From CAVQLX01 sp963811605 (lineage in GTDB: Bacteria > Desulfobacterota > Binatia > DP-6), in assembly GCA_963811605.1 (NCBI GenBank), contig CAWESA010000012.1, forward strand, positions 62,001 through 126,000: a stretch of 64,000 nt of DNA, given 5' to 3'. A model generated the notes under the pieces. The model had not been told where the DNA came from. It saw only the letters and a list, made by a program, of their open reading frames with translations, and did no database searches. Of the stretch, positions 50,844-58,827 are shown one piece after another (position 1 is the stretch's first letter; each line of letters starts with the position of its first letter). The position numbers and the translations under genes were made by a program.

Positions 50844-51097
50844 CCGGTGCGCTTCTTGACGGCGAGTTCCCACTCGGGCATTGCGCGCGCTGCGACAAGG
50901 AGGTGCTCGTCGGGATGACCCTGGACGAGCGCGGTGAGGAGCGACGACACTGCGTCCACTGCGAGGCCGAGCTCGATCCCGCGCTCCTGCGGTGGGTGTC
51001 CACGGACGAGCTCGAGCGGGTGGGCTACGCATCCTGGATCGAAGGTGAGAACTGCGGGCGACCCGATTGCGGCGGCGGCCGCTGCGGGGGCGGCTAG
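50840..51097 (+). CDS. Small zinc-ribbon protein
   Basis: An 85-residue protein with CARCDK and CVHCE (a CxxC...CxxC ribbon, Cys about 15, 18, 38 and 41) and a C-terminal Cys/Gly tail (NCGRPDCGGGRCGGG) that could bind a further metal. It overlaps the Mut7-C gene by ATGA, so the two are probably co-translated. Function unknown. A GGAGGG-preceded gene (fbaB) follows after 39 bases. Confidence 0.75.
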   Translation: MTGALLDGEFPLGHCARCDKEVLVGMTLDERGEERRHCVHCEAELDPALLRWVSTDELERVGYASWIEGENCGRPDCGGGRCGGG

Positions 51098-51136
51098 GGC
51101 CCGCGACAGCAGAGATCACGACACGGAGGGACCGTC

Positions 51137-52052
51137 ATGAAGGAGCGAGTTCGGGAGATTCTGAGCTGGTACGGGAGCGACAATCCCGGCACGCTCACCA
51201 AGCTGGCCCGTATGCTGAACCACGGACGACTGGGCGGGACGGGCCGGATGGTGATCCTGCCGGTCGACCAGGGGTTCGAGCACGGACCGGCGCGCTCCTT
51301 CGCGGCCAACCCGGCGGGATACGACCCGCGCTACCACTTCGAGCTCGGGATCGACGCTGGCTGCAACGCGTACGCGGCCCCGCTCGGATTCCTCGAGGCG
51401 GGCGCGGCCGAGTTTGCCGGCGACATCCCGCTCATCCTGAAGCTCAACAACTCCGACTCGCTGTCGAAGGGCGAGCCGTGCTCCGCCCTCACCGGCACCG
51501 TCGACGAGGCGTTGCGGCTGGGGTGCGCGGCGATCGGGTTCACCATCTATCCTGCCTCGTCGCTGCGCAACGTCATGTTCCAGGAGCTGCGCGACCTCAC
51601 CGCGGAGGCGAAGCGCAAGGGCCTGGCGGTGGTCGTGTGGTCGTACCCGCGCGGCGCCGGCATCTCGAAGGAGGGCGAGACGGCGATCGACGTGGTGGCA
51701 TACGCCGCGCAGATCGCCGCGCAGCTGGGCGCGCACGTCATCAAGGTGAAGCTGCCCACCGCGCACATCGAGCAGGACGCCGCCAAGAAGGTCTACGACA
51801 AGGAGAAGATCCCGTCGCGACGGCGGCCGAGCGGGTGCGGCACGTGGTGCAGAGCGCGTTCGCCGGCCGCCGGATCGTCATCTTCTCGGGTGGCGAGGCG
51901 AAGGAGACGTCGGCGATGATGGACGAGATTCGCGCCATTCGTGACGGCGGCGGCTTCGGCTCGATCATCGGGCGCAACTCCTTCCAGCGCAAGAAGAGTG
52001 AGGCGATCGACTTCCTGCACGGCGTGATGGACATCTATGCAGGGGTCACGAA

Positions 52053-52056
<4 letters not shown>
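51137..52056 (+). CDS. fbaB: Class I fructose-bisphosphate aldolase (DhnA/archaeal type), frameshifted at 51811-51814
   Basis: Interconverts fructose-1,6-bisphosphate and triose phosphates with a Schiff-base Lys. The N-terminal frame has RMVILPVDQGFEHGPARSF, GCNAYAAPLGFLE, LILKLNNSDSLSK, and VIKVKLPTAHIEQ (the Lys strand). After KEKIP it goes out of frame and would end at 51919 in an Arg-rich tail. The true continuation lies in another frame: VATAAERVRHVVQSAF, VIFSGGEAKE, GSIIGRNSFQRK, ending at 52056. Adding one C to the CCC at 51811-51813 restores a 306-residue enzyme, so a sequencing deletion is likely. GGAGGG precedes ATG 51137. It overlaps glpX by GTGA. Confidence 0.88.
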
Positions 52057-53027
<971 letters not shown>

Positions 53028-53061
53028 GCGCGCGCGCGAATGACCCGTGCCCCCGCACGTC

Positions 53062-53096
53062 CGACGGCCGCCGTTCCCCAGGGACCGCGGCCGTCG
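53062..53096 (+). terminator. Possible hairpin after glpX
   Basis: A perfect 10-base stem, CGACGGCCGC (53062-53071) and GCGGCCGTCG (53087-53096), with a 15-base loop, 35 bases after the glpX stop. No T-run follows, so it may act with Rho or merely stabilise the 3' end. Confidence 0.35.
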
Positions 53097-53108
53097 CCAC
53101 ATGGCGGC

Positions 53109-53137
53109 TTGACGGTGATCCTGAACTGATGTACTCG
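53109..53137 (+). promoter_or_regulatory. Promoter of the tetR-like gene
   Basis: TTGACG (53109-53114), 17-base spacer, TACTCG (53132-53137). The -10 ends 7 bases before GTG 53145 and 10 before ATG 53148. The operator at 53124-53143 covers it. Confidence 0.4.
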
Positions 53138-53143
53138 TCAGTT
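53124..53143. promoter_or_regulatory. TetR-family operator
   Basis: AACTGA (53124-53129), 8-base centre, TCAGTT (53138-53143), a perfect inverted repeat of the ACTGA/TCAGT form known for many TetR-family operators. It covers the -10 box and the predicted transcription start of the adjacent tetR-like gene, as expected for autorepression. Confidence 0.55.
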
Positions 53144-53147
53144 AGTG

Positions 53148-53831
53148 ATGGTCAAGTCATCTACGCGCCCGAGGACCGTGCGTCTGGACGCACCCGAGCC
53201 GACGCGCCAGGGTCGTCGGCGCCAGCGAACCCGCGGCCGGCTGGTCGAGTCGGCCCGGCGGGTGATGGGCCGGAAGGGGATCGAGGCCACCACGATTCTC
53301 GACATCACGCAGGAAGCCGACGTCGGCTTCGGCACCTTCTACAACTACTTCGAGTCCAAGGAGGCGATCCTCGCGGCCGCGACGGCGGAGGCCACCGAGG
53401 AGCTGGGCGACGCGCTCGATCGGCTGAACGCGCGGCTCGACGATCCCGCCGAGATCCTGTCCGTGGCCGTTCGCCATTGCGTGCGCATGGTCGAGCGCGA
53501 TCCGATCTGGGCCGGGTTCGTCGTCCGGACCAGCCTCTACCGGGAGCAGATGGCCGCGGTGCACGGCCATCGTCTCGCCGTCGACCTGCGGCGTGGCGTG
53601 GAGGCGGGGCGGTTTCCGGAGACGGATGTCCGGCTCCTGACCCACGTCATCGGCGGGGCGGTGTTCGGCGTGATGCAGGCCAAGCTCGGCGGCGCGCTCG
53701 GGCCCGATGCCGACGCCGAGCTGGCCGCCGCGGTCCTCCGGCTCGTCGGGCTGTCTGGCGCCGAGGCGCGCGAGGTCGCGTGGCGTCCACTTCCCGACAT
53801 CGACCTGCCGGCGCGCGAGCGCCGCATCTGA
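53148..53831 (+). CDS. TetR-family transcriptional regulator
   Basis: A 227-residue regulator. The N-terminal DNA-binding domain (residues about 20-75) reads RGRLVESARRVMGRKGIEATTILDIT, with the recognition-helix segment ADVGFGTFYNYFESKEAIL. The C-terminal ligand domain is helical and not informative. ATG 53148 and GTG 53145 are both possible. The operator and promoter lie immediately upstream, and the downstream genes are ring-cleavage related, so an aromatic compound or CoA-thioester ligand is plausible. Confidence 0.93.
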   Translation: MVKSSTRPRTVRLDAPEPTRQGRRRQRTRGRLVESARRVMGRKGIEATTILDITQEADVGFGTFYNYFESKEAILAAATAEATEELGDALDRLNARLDDPAEILSVAVRHCVRMVERDPIWAGFVVRTSLYREQMAAVHGHRLAVDLRRGVEAGRFPETDVRLLTHVIGGAVFGVMQAKLGGALGPDADAELAAAVLRLVGLSGAEAREVAWRPLPDIDLPARERRI

Positions 53832-53845
53832 GGAGGGAGCGCGCG

Positions 53846-53971
53846 ATGCGTCTCGTCACCTTCAGCGACGGTGGCCCCGCCCGCCCCGGCGCGGTGGTCG
53901 GAGAGGACGTCGTCGATCTTGCCGGCGTGGCGCCTCCGGACGTGGACGAGCCGTCGCAGGAGGTGTCCTGA
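53846..53971 (+). pseudogene. Remnant of a fumarylacetoacetate-hydrolase-family gene
   Basis: Starts MRLVTFSDGGPARPGAVV with VVDLAG, the normal N terminus of FAH-family proteins (hydratase/decarboxylase or hydrolase of meta-cleavage pathways), but ends after 41 codons instead of about 280. A strong AGGAGGGA ribosome-binding site is kept, and its stop overlaps the next ATG. The interior has been deleted. Confidence 0.65.
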
Positions 53972-54873
53972 TGGCGTTGCACAGACTGCTGTCGATCACC
54001 CTGGGCGTTCCCGACGTGGCGGCCGCTGCGTCGTTCTACCGGGACTTTGGCCTCGTCGAGTCGCGTCCCGGGGTGTTCGCGAGCGCGACCGGCGGCGATC
54101 AGCTCCGTCTCGAAGCAGCGCCGCGCCGCCGGCTCGTCGAGCTGGCGGTGGCGGCCGACGACTCGGACGATCTCGCGGGCACGGCGCGGACCCTGGCGGC
54201 CCTCGGCACCGACTCGACGCGTGACGCCACCACCCTGGTCACGCGCGATCCTGGCAGCGGCGTGTCGGTGCGGCTGGCGGTCGCGCCGCGGCTCGCCGTC
54301 GCCCCGGAGCCGCGCCTGCCGTACAACGGTCCGGGGCGGCCGGAGCGTACGGGCCGGTCACCGGCGCTGGTCAAGGGGGGCGCGCGGCCGCGCCGGCTCG
54401 GGCACGTCGTCGTCGGGACGCCCGACCTGGAGGCCAGCCACGCCTTCTTCGTGCCCGGCCTGGGGTTCAGGGAGAGCGATGCAATCGGCGGTCTGGCGTG
54501 GTTCCTGCGCTGCTCGAGCGACCACCACAACCTCCTCATCCAGCGCGCCCCGGTGCCGTTTCTCCATCACACGGCCTGGGAGGTCGCCGACCCCGACGAG
54601 ATCGGACGGGGAGCGCGCGAGCTGCTCGCCGCCGATCCGTCGCGCCACGGCTGGGGCTTCGGCCGCCACCACGTCGGCTCGAACTTCTTCTGGTACTTCC
54701 GCGATCCTGCCGGACACTTCGCGGAGTACTACAGCGACCTCGACGTCATCCCGGAGGGCGCCGACTGGACGCCGCAGACGTGGGAAGGCCGGGAGGGACT
54801 CTACGCGTGGGGACCGCCGCTGCCGGCGTCGTTTCTCGTCCCCGACGACCTGCACGAGCTGGCGGGGCGATGA
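53971..54873 (+). CDS. Extradiol ring-cleavage dioxygenase (vicinal oxygen chelate family)
   Basis: A 300-residue two-module VOC protein similar to 2,3-dihydroxybiphenyl/catechol 2,3-dioxygenases. The N-terminal module (LHRLLSITLGVPDVAAAASFYRDFGL) lacks metal ligands, as usual. The C-terminal module has the iron ligands His in RRLGHVVVGTPD, His in FLHHTAWEV and Glu in GHFAEYYSD. The family length is about 290-300, so it appears intact. It shares one base with the FAH remnant stop and overlaps the flavoprotein remnant by ATGA. It probably depended on partner genes that are now broken. Confidence 0.88.
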   Translation: MALHRLLSITLGVPDVAAAASFYRDFGLVESRPGVFASATGGDQLRLEAAPRRRLVELAVAADDSDDLAGTARTLAALGTDSTRDATTLVTRDPGSGVSVRLAVAPRLAVAPEPRLPYNGPGRPERTGRSPALVKGGARPRRLGHVVVGTPDLEASHAFFVPGLGFRESDAIGGLAWFLRCSSDHHNLLIQRAPVPFLHHTAWEVADPDEIGRGARELLAADPSRHGWGFGRHHVGSNFFWYFRDPAGHFAEYYSDLDVIPEGADWTPQTWEGREGLYAWGPPLPASFLVPDDLHELAGR

Positions 54874-55431
54874 AGCGCGACGCGGAAGTGGTCGTCATCG
54901 GCGCGGGCCCCTCGGGATGCGCGGCGTCGATCCGCCTCGCCGAGAGCGGACATGACGTGCTGCTGCTCGAGCGCAAGCCGGATGGGGATGGCGAGGAGAT
55001 CGCGTCCGGCGCGCTTCGCGCGCGAGCCGCGCGTCGGAGAGCCCTGGGCGATGGCACCGATCGGCTACCGGGTGCGCGAGGTGGTGCGGCCGCGGCTCCT
55101 CCTGTGCGGCGACGCTGCCGGCTACCTCTCGCCGCTGACCGGACAGGGCATCGAGTTCGCCATGCGTATGGGCCGGCTGGCCGCGCGCACGGCGCACGAG
55201 GCGCTCGCCGGCGGCGACTGCTCGGCCGATGCGCTCGCCGTGTACGCACGCGATCGCGCCGACGAGCTCGAGACGTCCCTTGGCTACCTGCGCCACATGC
55301 TGCGCTGCCTGCGCGATCGCGAGGGTCTGCTGCGGGCGTCGCACGACGACGAGCAGCGCCAGTACGTCTTCGGCCCGATGTTCGGCCGGCCCGACGCGTG
55401 CGGCCGGCTCGGCGCGGAGCGGGCGGCATGA
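54870..55431 (+). pseudogene. Remnant of an FAD-dependent aromatic monooxygenase
   Basis: The start (ATG 54870, ATGA overlap) encodes MKRDAEVVVIGAGPSGCAAS, the GxGxxG FAD-binding strand, and continues to about 55010 (GEEIASGAL). A frame change follows, and the other frame gives PRLLLCGDAAGYLSPLTGQGIEFAMRMG, the second FAD motif and C terminus, ending at 55431. Together these are about 185 codons where the family has about 380-400, so about 200 codons between the motifs are missing. It is a deletion plus frameshift, not just one base. Confidence 0.8.
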
Positions 55432-55593
55432 GCGAGGCGCTCGTGCTCTAGGACGCCGGGGGTTCCGCCCTGCGCCCGGCAGGTGCCGCTCGACGCCCAC
55501 CGCAATCCGAGGGTGGTGCCGTGGATCGATGCGGTCGGGCGGCGGCCGTCGATGGAGTGCAGCCAGGACGTCCGCCCTCCCGATTCGACGTGA
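55428..55593 (+). pseudogene. Remnant of a further operon gene
   Basis: ATG 55428 (ATGA overlap) begins MSEALVL and stops at 55451. A thiolase N terminus (ALVxDAxRTP) is conceivable but unproven. A second open segment from 55483 to 55593 (starting VPLDAHRNPRVVPWIDAVG) could be the original C-terminal end. The two ends without a middle match the pattern of the two previous remnants. Nothing else is seen in 55432-55602. Confidence 0.4.
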
Positions 55594-55602
55594 GGCGCGC
55601 GT

Positions 55603-56754
55603 TCACTGGATCAACGCCACGCGGCGCCTGCGGAACTGCACCAGGAACCAGCCGACGTCGGCGTCAGCGGCCGTGTTGTTGCGCGTCAGGGTCAGCTGCG
55701 TGGGTGAGAGCGCCAGGGTGACGCATCCGACACCGATGATGTCGTTCGTGCTCAGACTCGAGCGGCCCATGTTCTGCCCTGCCGCCGGTTGTACGGACGC
55801 GAACGGGACGCTGATCGAGGGATCGACCGTGGTCCCGAGGGCCACGGTCTGCTGGGAGACGCCGCTGGCGAACGCGGCGCTGCCTCGCTGGACGGTCGAG
55901 CCGTCGCGGAGCTCGACGGCTTGCCAGACGATCTCGCTGATGTTGTCGGGGCTGCCGGCGATGCTGCGATCGATCGTGATCGTGGTCGAGTCGGTGAGCT
56001 GCGCCCGGAGCATGCGCCTGCCCACGTCGGACCCCGTGGCCGTGCTCGCAACTCGATAGCCGACCAGGACGAAGGTCCGGTTGACGTCCACGGGCGAGCC
56101 GAGCGTCGCCGTGACCGACAGCGTGTTGCCGGTCATGGTCGTGATCGAACCCTTCTGGACGTTGATGTCATTCGGGGCCGTGAACTCGACCACCTGCCAG
56201 GAGATGACCTGGGTCGTCGAGGCCGTCGTGACCCGGAACTGCAGGTTGCTCGGCGTGGTCAGCTCGCCGAGGTCGGGATCGGTTGAGTTCCATGCCGTCT
56301 CGCTCGCGCCGCTGCTCTTCGACCAGAGCACGAAGGCCCGGCTCACTGCGGAGACGGGGGAGATCGTGACGTTCAGGGTCGCCGCGGTCACGCTCACATC
56401 ACCCCGCTGCACGCGGACGCCCGACGTGAACGAGACGACGTACCACTGGATGTTGATGGTCGCCGGCGTGCTCTCGTTGGTGAGGCGCACGAACTCCAGC
56501 GTGGTGGCGGAGGCGATGCGGCCGCGCAGCATCGAGTTCACCGGGCGGTCGCCGTTGCTGCGGGTCTGAAAGATCAGGAACGAGCGCGTCAGGTCCACGC
56601 TGGCGATGGACACCGTGACCGTCCCGTTGACGTTGCTGGTCGCGGTGCCGCTCTGCACGCCGGAGACGATGGCGGCGCCCGCAGCCCCCGTCCACGGGGT
56701 GAAGAGGCACGACGCGATGAGGAGGACGCCCGCTGCGTGCAAGCGTCCCGTCAT
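55603..56754 (-). CDS. Secreted four-repeat protein, unrecognised family
   Basis: A 383-residue protein with a signal peptide (cleavage likely near residue 27). It consists of four tandem units of about 82-92 residues. VQxG occurs at residues 33, 115, 199 and 288, and a closing W-x-V-x-F type strand (WYVVSF, WQVVEF, WQAVEL, WFLVQF) at 104, 186, 277 and 369. The middle of each unit has V-x-I/L...V-D-x-x-R-x-F-V/L. Thr/Ser/Val-rich and beta-strand-like. I do not recognise the family. It lies 41 bases downstream of the collagen-like gene on the same strand, so co-expression is likely. Confidence 0.82.
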   Translation of the reverse strand: MTGRLHAAGVLLIASCLFTPWTGAAGAAIVSGVQSGTATSNVNGTVTVSIASVDLTRSFLIFQTRSNGDRPVNSMLRGRIASATTLEFVRLTNESTPATINIQWYVVSFTSGVRVQRGDVSVTAATLNVTISPVSAVSRAFVLWSKSSGASETAWNSTDPDLGELTTPSNLQFRVTTASTTQVISWQVVEFTAPNDINVQKGSITTMTGNTLSVTATLGSPVDVNRTFVLVGYRVASTATGSDVGRRMLRAQLTDSTTITIDRSIAGSPDNISEIVWQAVELRDGSTVQRGSAAFASGVSQQTVALGTTVDPSISVPFASVQPAAGQNMGRSSLSTNDIIGVGCVTLALSPTQLTLTRNNTAADADVGWFLVQFRRRRVALIQ

Positions 56755-56795
56755 GGAGGTCGCCGGCCGGCGCCAGTGCCTGGAGACCCGTTCGA

Positions 56796-58748
56796 TCAGG
56801 GCGTCACCGTGACGCAGACGACCACGGAGCCCGGCGTGCCGGTCACCGGGCCGACGTCGATACGGAGCCAGTTCGAAGCGTCGATGGTGGTGTTCGGCCC
56901 GGTTATCTGCGTGTTCGCGGTGGCGCAGAGACCCGTCCCGACGGCGCTCGCCTGACAGTTGGCGCCATTCGAATCACATTCCTGCACCGTGATCTGAACG
57001 TTGGTCGGCGCCGCCACGAGGCAATCGACGCGGCTCACGGTCAGGGAGCTCGCCGCGCGGAAGAAGAGGAGATTGTCGGTATCGGCGGGCGCCTCCACGA
57101 ACATGCACTTCGTCTGCTGGCTCGGGCCGGTCGCTCCGGTGGGCCCGCTCGCGCCGGTTGGGCCGCCCGGACCGATGGGCCCCGTGGGGCCGGTCGCACC
57201 CGCCGAACCCGCGGGCCCCGTTGGTCCGATCCCGCCAGCGACGCCTGTGGCGCCGGGCGTGCCGGTCACCCCGGGGAGTCCAGTTGGCCCGCTGACGCCT
57301 TGCGGGCCGGTGGGGCCGAGGAGGCCCTGCGCACCGGTCGGGCCGACGAGTCCCTGGATGCCGCTTGGCCCCGTGGCGCCGGTGGGGCCGAGGAGGCCCT
57401 GCGCACCAGTGACACCAGTCGGGCCGAGGAGGCCCTGCACGCCCGTGGCACCGGTCGGGCCGACGAGTCCTTGGACACCGCTCGGTCCCGTCGCGCCGAT
57501 GGGTCCGATAACGCCTTGGACACCGGTCGGCCCGGGGAGACCAGTCGCGCCGCTTGGCCCCGTGGCGCCGGTGGGGCCGAGGAGGCCCTGCGCTCCACTT
57601 GGCCCGGTGGCGCCGGTGGTGCCGGTCGCGCCGACGGGGCCCGGCACGCCGGGGACACCGGTGGGGCCGAGGAGGCCCTGGACGCCGCTCGGTCCCGTCG
57701 CGCCGGTGGGGCCGAGGAGGCCCTGCGCTCCACTTGGCCCGGTGGCGCCGGTGGTGCCGGTCGCTCCGACGAGGCCCGGCGCGCCGGGGACACCGGTGGG
57801 GCCGAGGAGGCCCTGGATGCCGCTCGGTCCCGTGGCGCCGGTGGGGCCGAGGAGGCCCTGCGCTCCGGTGGCACCAGTCGGCCCGGTTGCCCCGCTGACA
57901 CCCGGGAGGCCGGCTGGTCCGACCAGACCCTGCGCACCGGTTGGCCCCGTCGGGCCGGTGGTACCCGCGAGCCCCTGCACTCCGGTGGCGCCGGTCGGGC
58001 CCTCTGCCCCGGTCGGACCCGGCACCCCCTCGCCTCCCGCGCCGGTCGGGCCTGTCGCTCCGGTGACGCCGGGACCGCCGGTCGAGCCCGTCGGGCCCGT
58101 CGGGCCCGTGCTCCCTGTCGCACCGGTGGTGCCCGTCGCTCCCGTGGGAGCCGACGCACCGCCGCCACTGTCGCATTCGTAGACGACCAGGAGCTGGGGG
58201 GGCGGGCAGCGTCCTTCCAGGCTGCAGAATGAGACTCGCTTGCGTTCCCCGGTGAGACCGAATCCGAAATTCGTGCTCGGGGAGGCAACCATGGACTGGG
58301 TGAGGGCGGCGACGTCCCATTCGACGTAATCCTTGAAGGGGAAATCCTGGATCCACGCGCTGCTCTCCCCCGACCCCAAAGGCGGAGGCGCCAGGGTGCT
58401 CTCGCTCCAGGGTTCCTGCACCCGATGCGCTACGATGTCGCCCGTCGCGCCGCTCGATCGCTTCGGGCCGATCTCGAATAGGCGGAGCTTGGCCATAGTC
58501 ACGTGTGCCGTCTCCGGAAGGACCGAGAGGTCGAACTGGAGCAGGCTCACGAATCCGCCGCCCACGACCAGCTTGCCCTTGTTGCCGCTGGATTTCGCAC
58601 TGTGATCCACGGACGTGTCCGCCACCGGGTTCAGAACGGTCACGGAGCATTGGGCATCGGCTGTGCTCACTCCGGCGAGCACGGCGATGAGGGTCCAGGC
58701 CGCGGAGAAAACCCACCGCGGGGCTACGACAGGCGGGTGGCGAGCCAC
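56796..58748 (-). CDS. Secreted collagen-like protein with N-terminal DNRLRE-like domain
   Basis: A 650-residue protein. GTG 58748 gives a signal peptide (ends about residue 32, ADA|QCS). Residues about 35-190 form a CBM96/DNRLRE-like beta domain (VADTSVDHSAKSSGNKGKLVVGG, LRLFEIG, VEWDVAALTQ). Residues about 197-547 are uninterrupted Gly-x-y triplets (about 117), dominated by GPTG, GATG and GLLG, without the Pro content of animal collagen. A C-terminal beta domain with several Cys follows. Such triplets form a trimeric rod in other bacteria (family knowledge). The three-domain arrangement suggests a surface fibre with glycan-binding and trimerising ends. The DNA has a 135-base tandem repeat. 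Confidence 0.88.
   Translation of the reverse strand: MARHPPVVAPRWVFSAAWTLIAVLAGVSTADAQCSVTVLNPVADTSVDHSAKSSGNKGKLVVGGGFVSLLQFDLSVLPETAHVTMAKLRLFEIGPKRSSGATGDIVAHRVQEPWSESTLAPPPLGSGESSAWIQDFPFKDYVEWDVAALTQSMVASPSTNFGFGLTGERKRVSFCSLEGRCPPPQLLVVYECDSGGGASAPTGATGTTGATGSTGPTGPTGSTGGPGVTGATGPTGAGGEGVPGPTGAEGPTGATGVQGLAGTTGPTGPTGAQGLVGPAGLPGVSGATGPTGATGAQGLLGPTGATGPSGIQGLLGPTGVPGAPGLVGATGTTGATGPSGAQGLLGPTGATGPSGVQGLLGPTGVPGVPGPVGATGTTGATGPSGAQGLLGPTGATGPSGATGLPGPTGVQGVIGPIGATGPSGVQGLVGPTGATGVQGLLGPTGVTGAQGLLGPTGATGPSGIQGLVGPTGAQGLLGPTGPQGVSGPTGLPGVTGTPGATGVAGGIGPTGPAGSAGATGPTGPIGPGGPTGASGPTGATGPSQQTKCMFVEAPADTDNLLFFRAASSLTVSRVDCLVAAPTNVQITVQECDSNGANCQASAVGTGLCATANTQITGPNTTIDASNWLRIDVGPVTGTPGSVVVCVTVTP
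57588..57857. repeat. Two 135-base direct repeats in the collagen-like gene
   Basis: Unit 1 at 57588-57722 and unit 2 at 57723-57857, nearly identical (differences mostly at single bases), each coding 45 residues of Gly-x-y triplets. A third, partial and more diverged copy continues from 57858. In-frame copy-number change is possible here. Confidence 0.85.
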
Positions 58749-58757
58749 TCGCGGGCG

Positions 58758-58766
58758 TCTATATCA
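58758..58766 (-). promoter_or_regulatory. Extended -10 promoter of the collagen-like gene, leaderless spacing
   Basis: The minus strand reads TGATATAGA (extended -10 TGn-TATAGA), ending 9 bases before GTG 58748, within an AT-rich patch (58758-58790). No clear -35. The 79-base gap 58749-58827 is otherwise empty. Confidence 0.4.
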
Positions 58767-58827
58767 TCCTCGGTTCTCTATCCTATATGGGGATCGCAAC
58801 GTACTTGGTCTCATCGTGGCGCGGTCA

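Noticed and set aside
53846..53971. A short intact regulatory peptide
   Set aside because: Its sequence is the N terminus of a much longer enzyme family, so a truncated remnant is the simpler reading.
57588..57860. Direct repeats considered as a CRISPR array
   Set aside because: Units are 135 bases, tandem without spacers, and in frame with the collagen-like coding sequence.
57001..58182. Open frame on the plus strand with GPV/PVGP repeats opposite the collagen-like gene
   Set aside because: It is the complement of the Gly-x-y triplets; the minus-strand frame has a signal peptide and two folded end domains.
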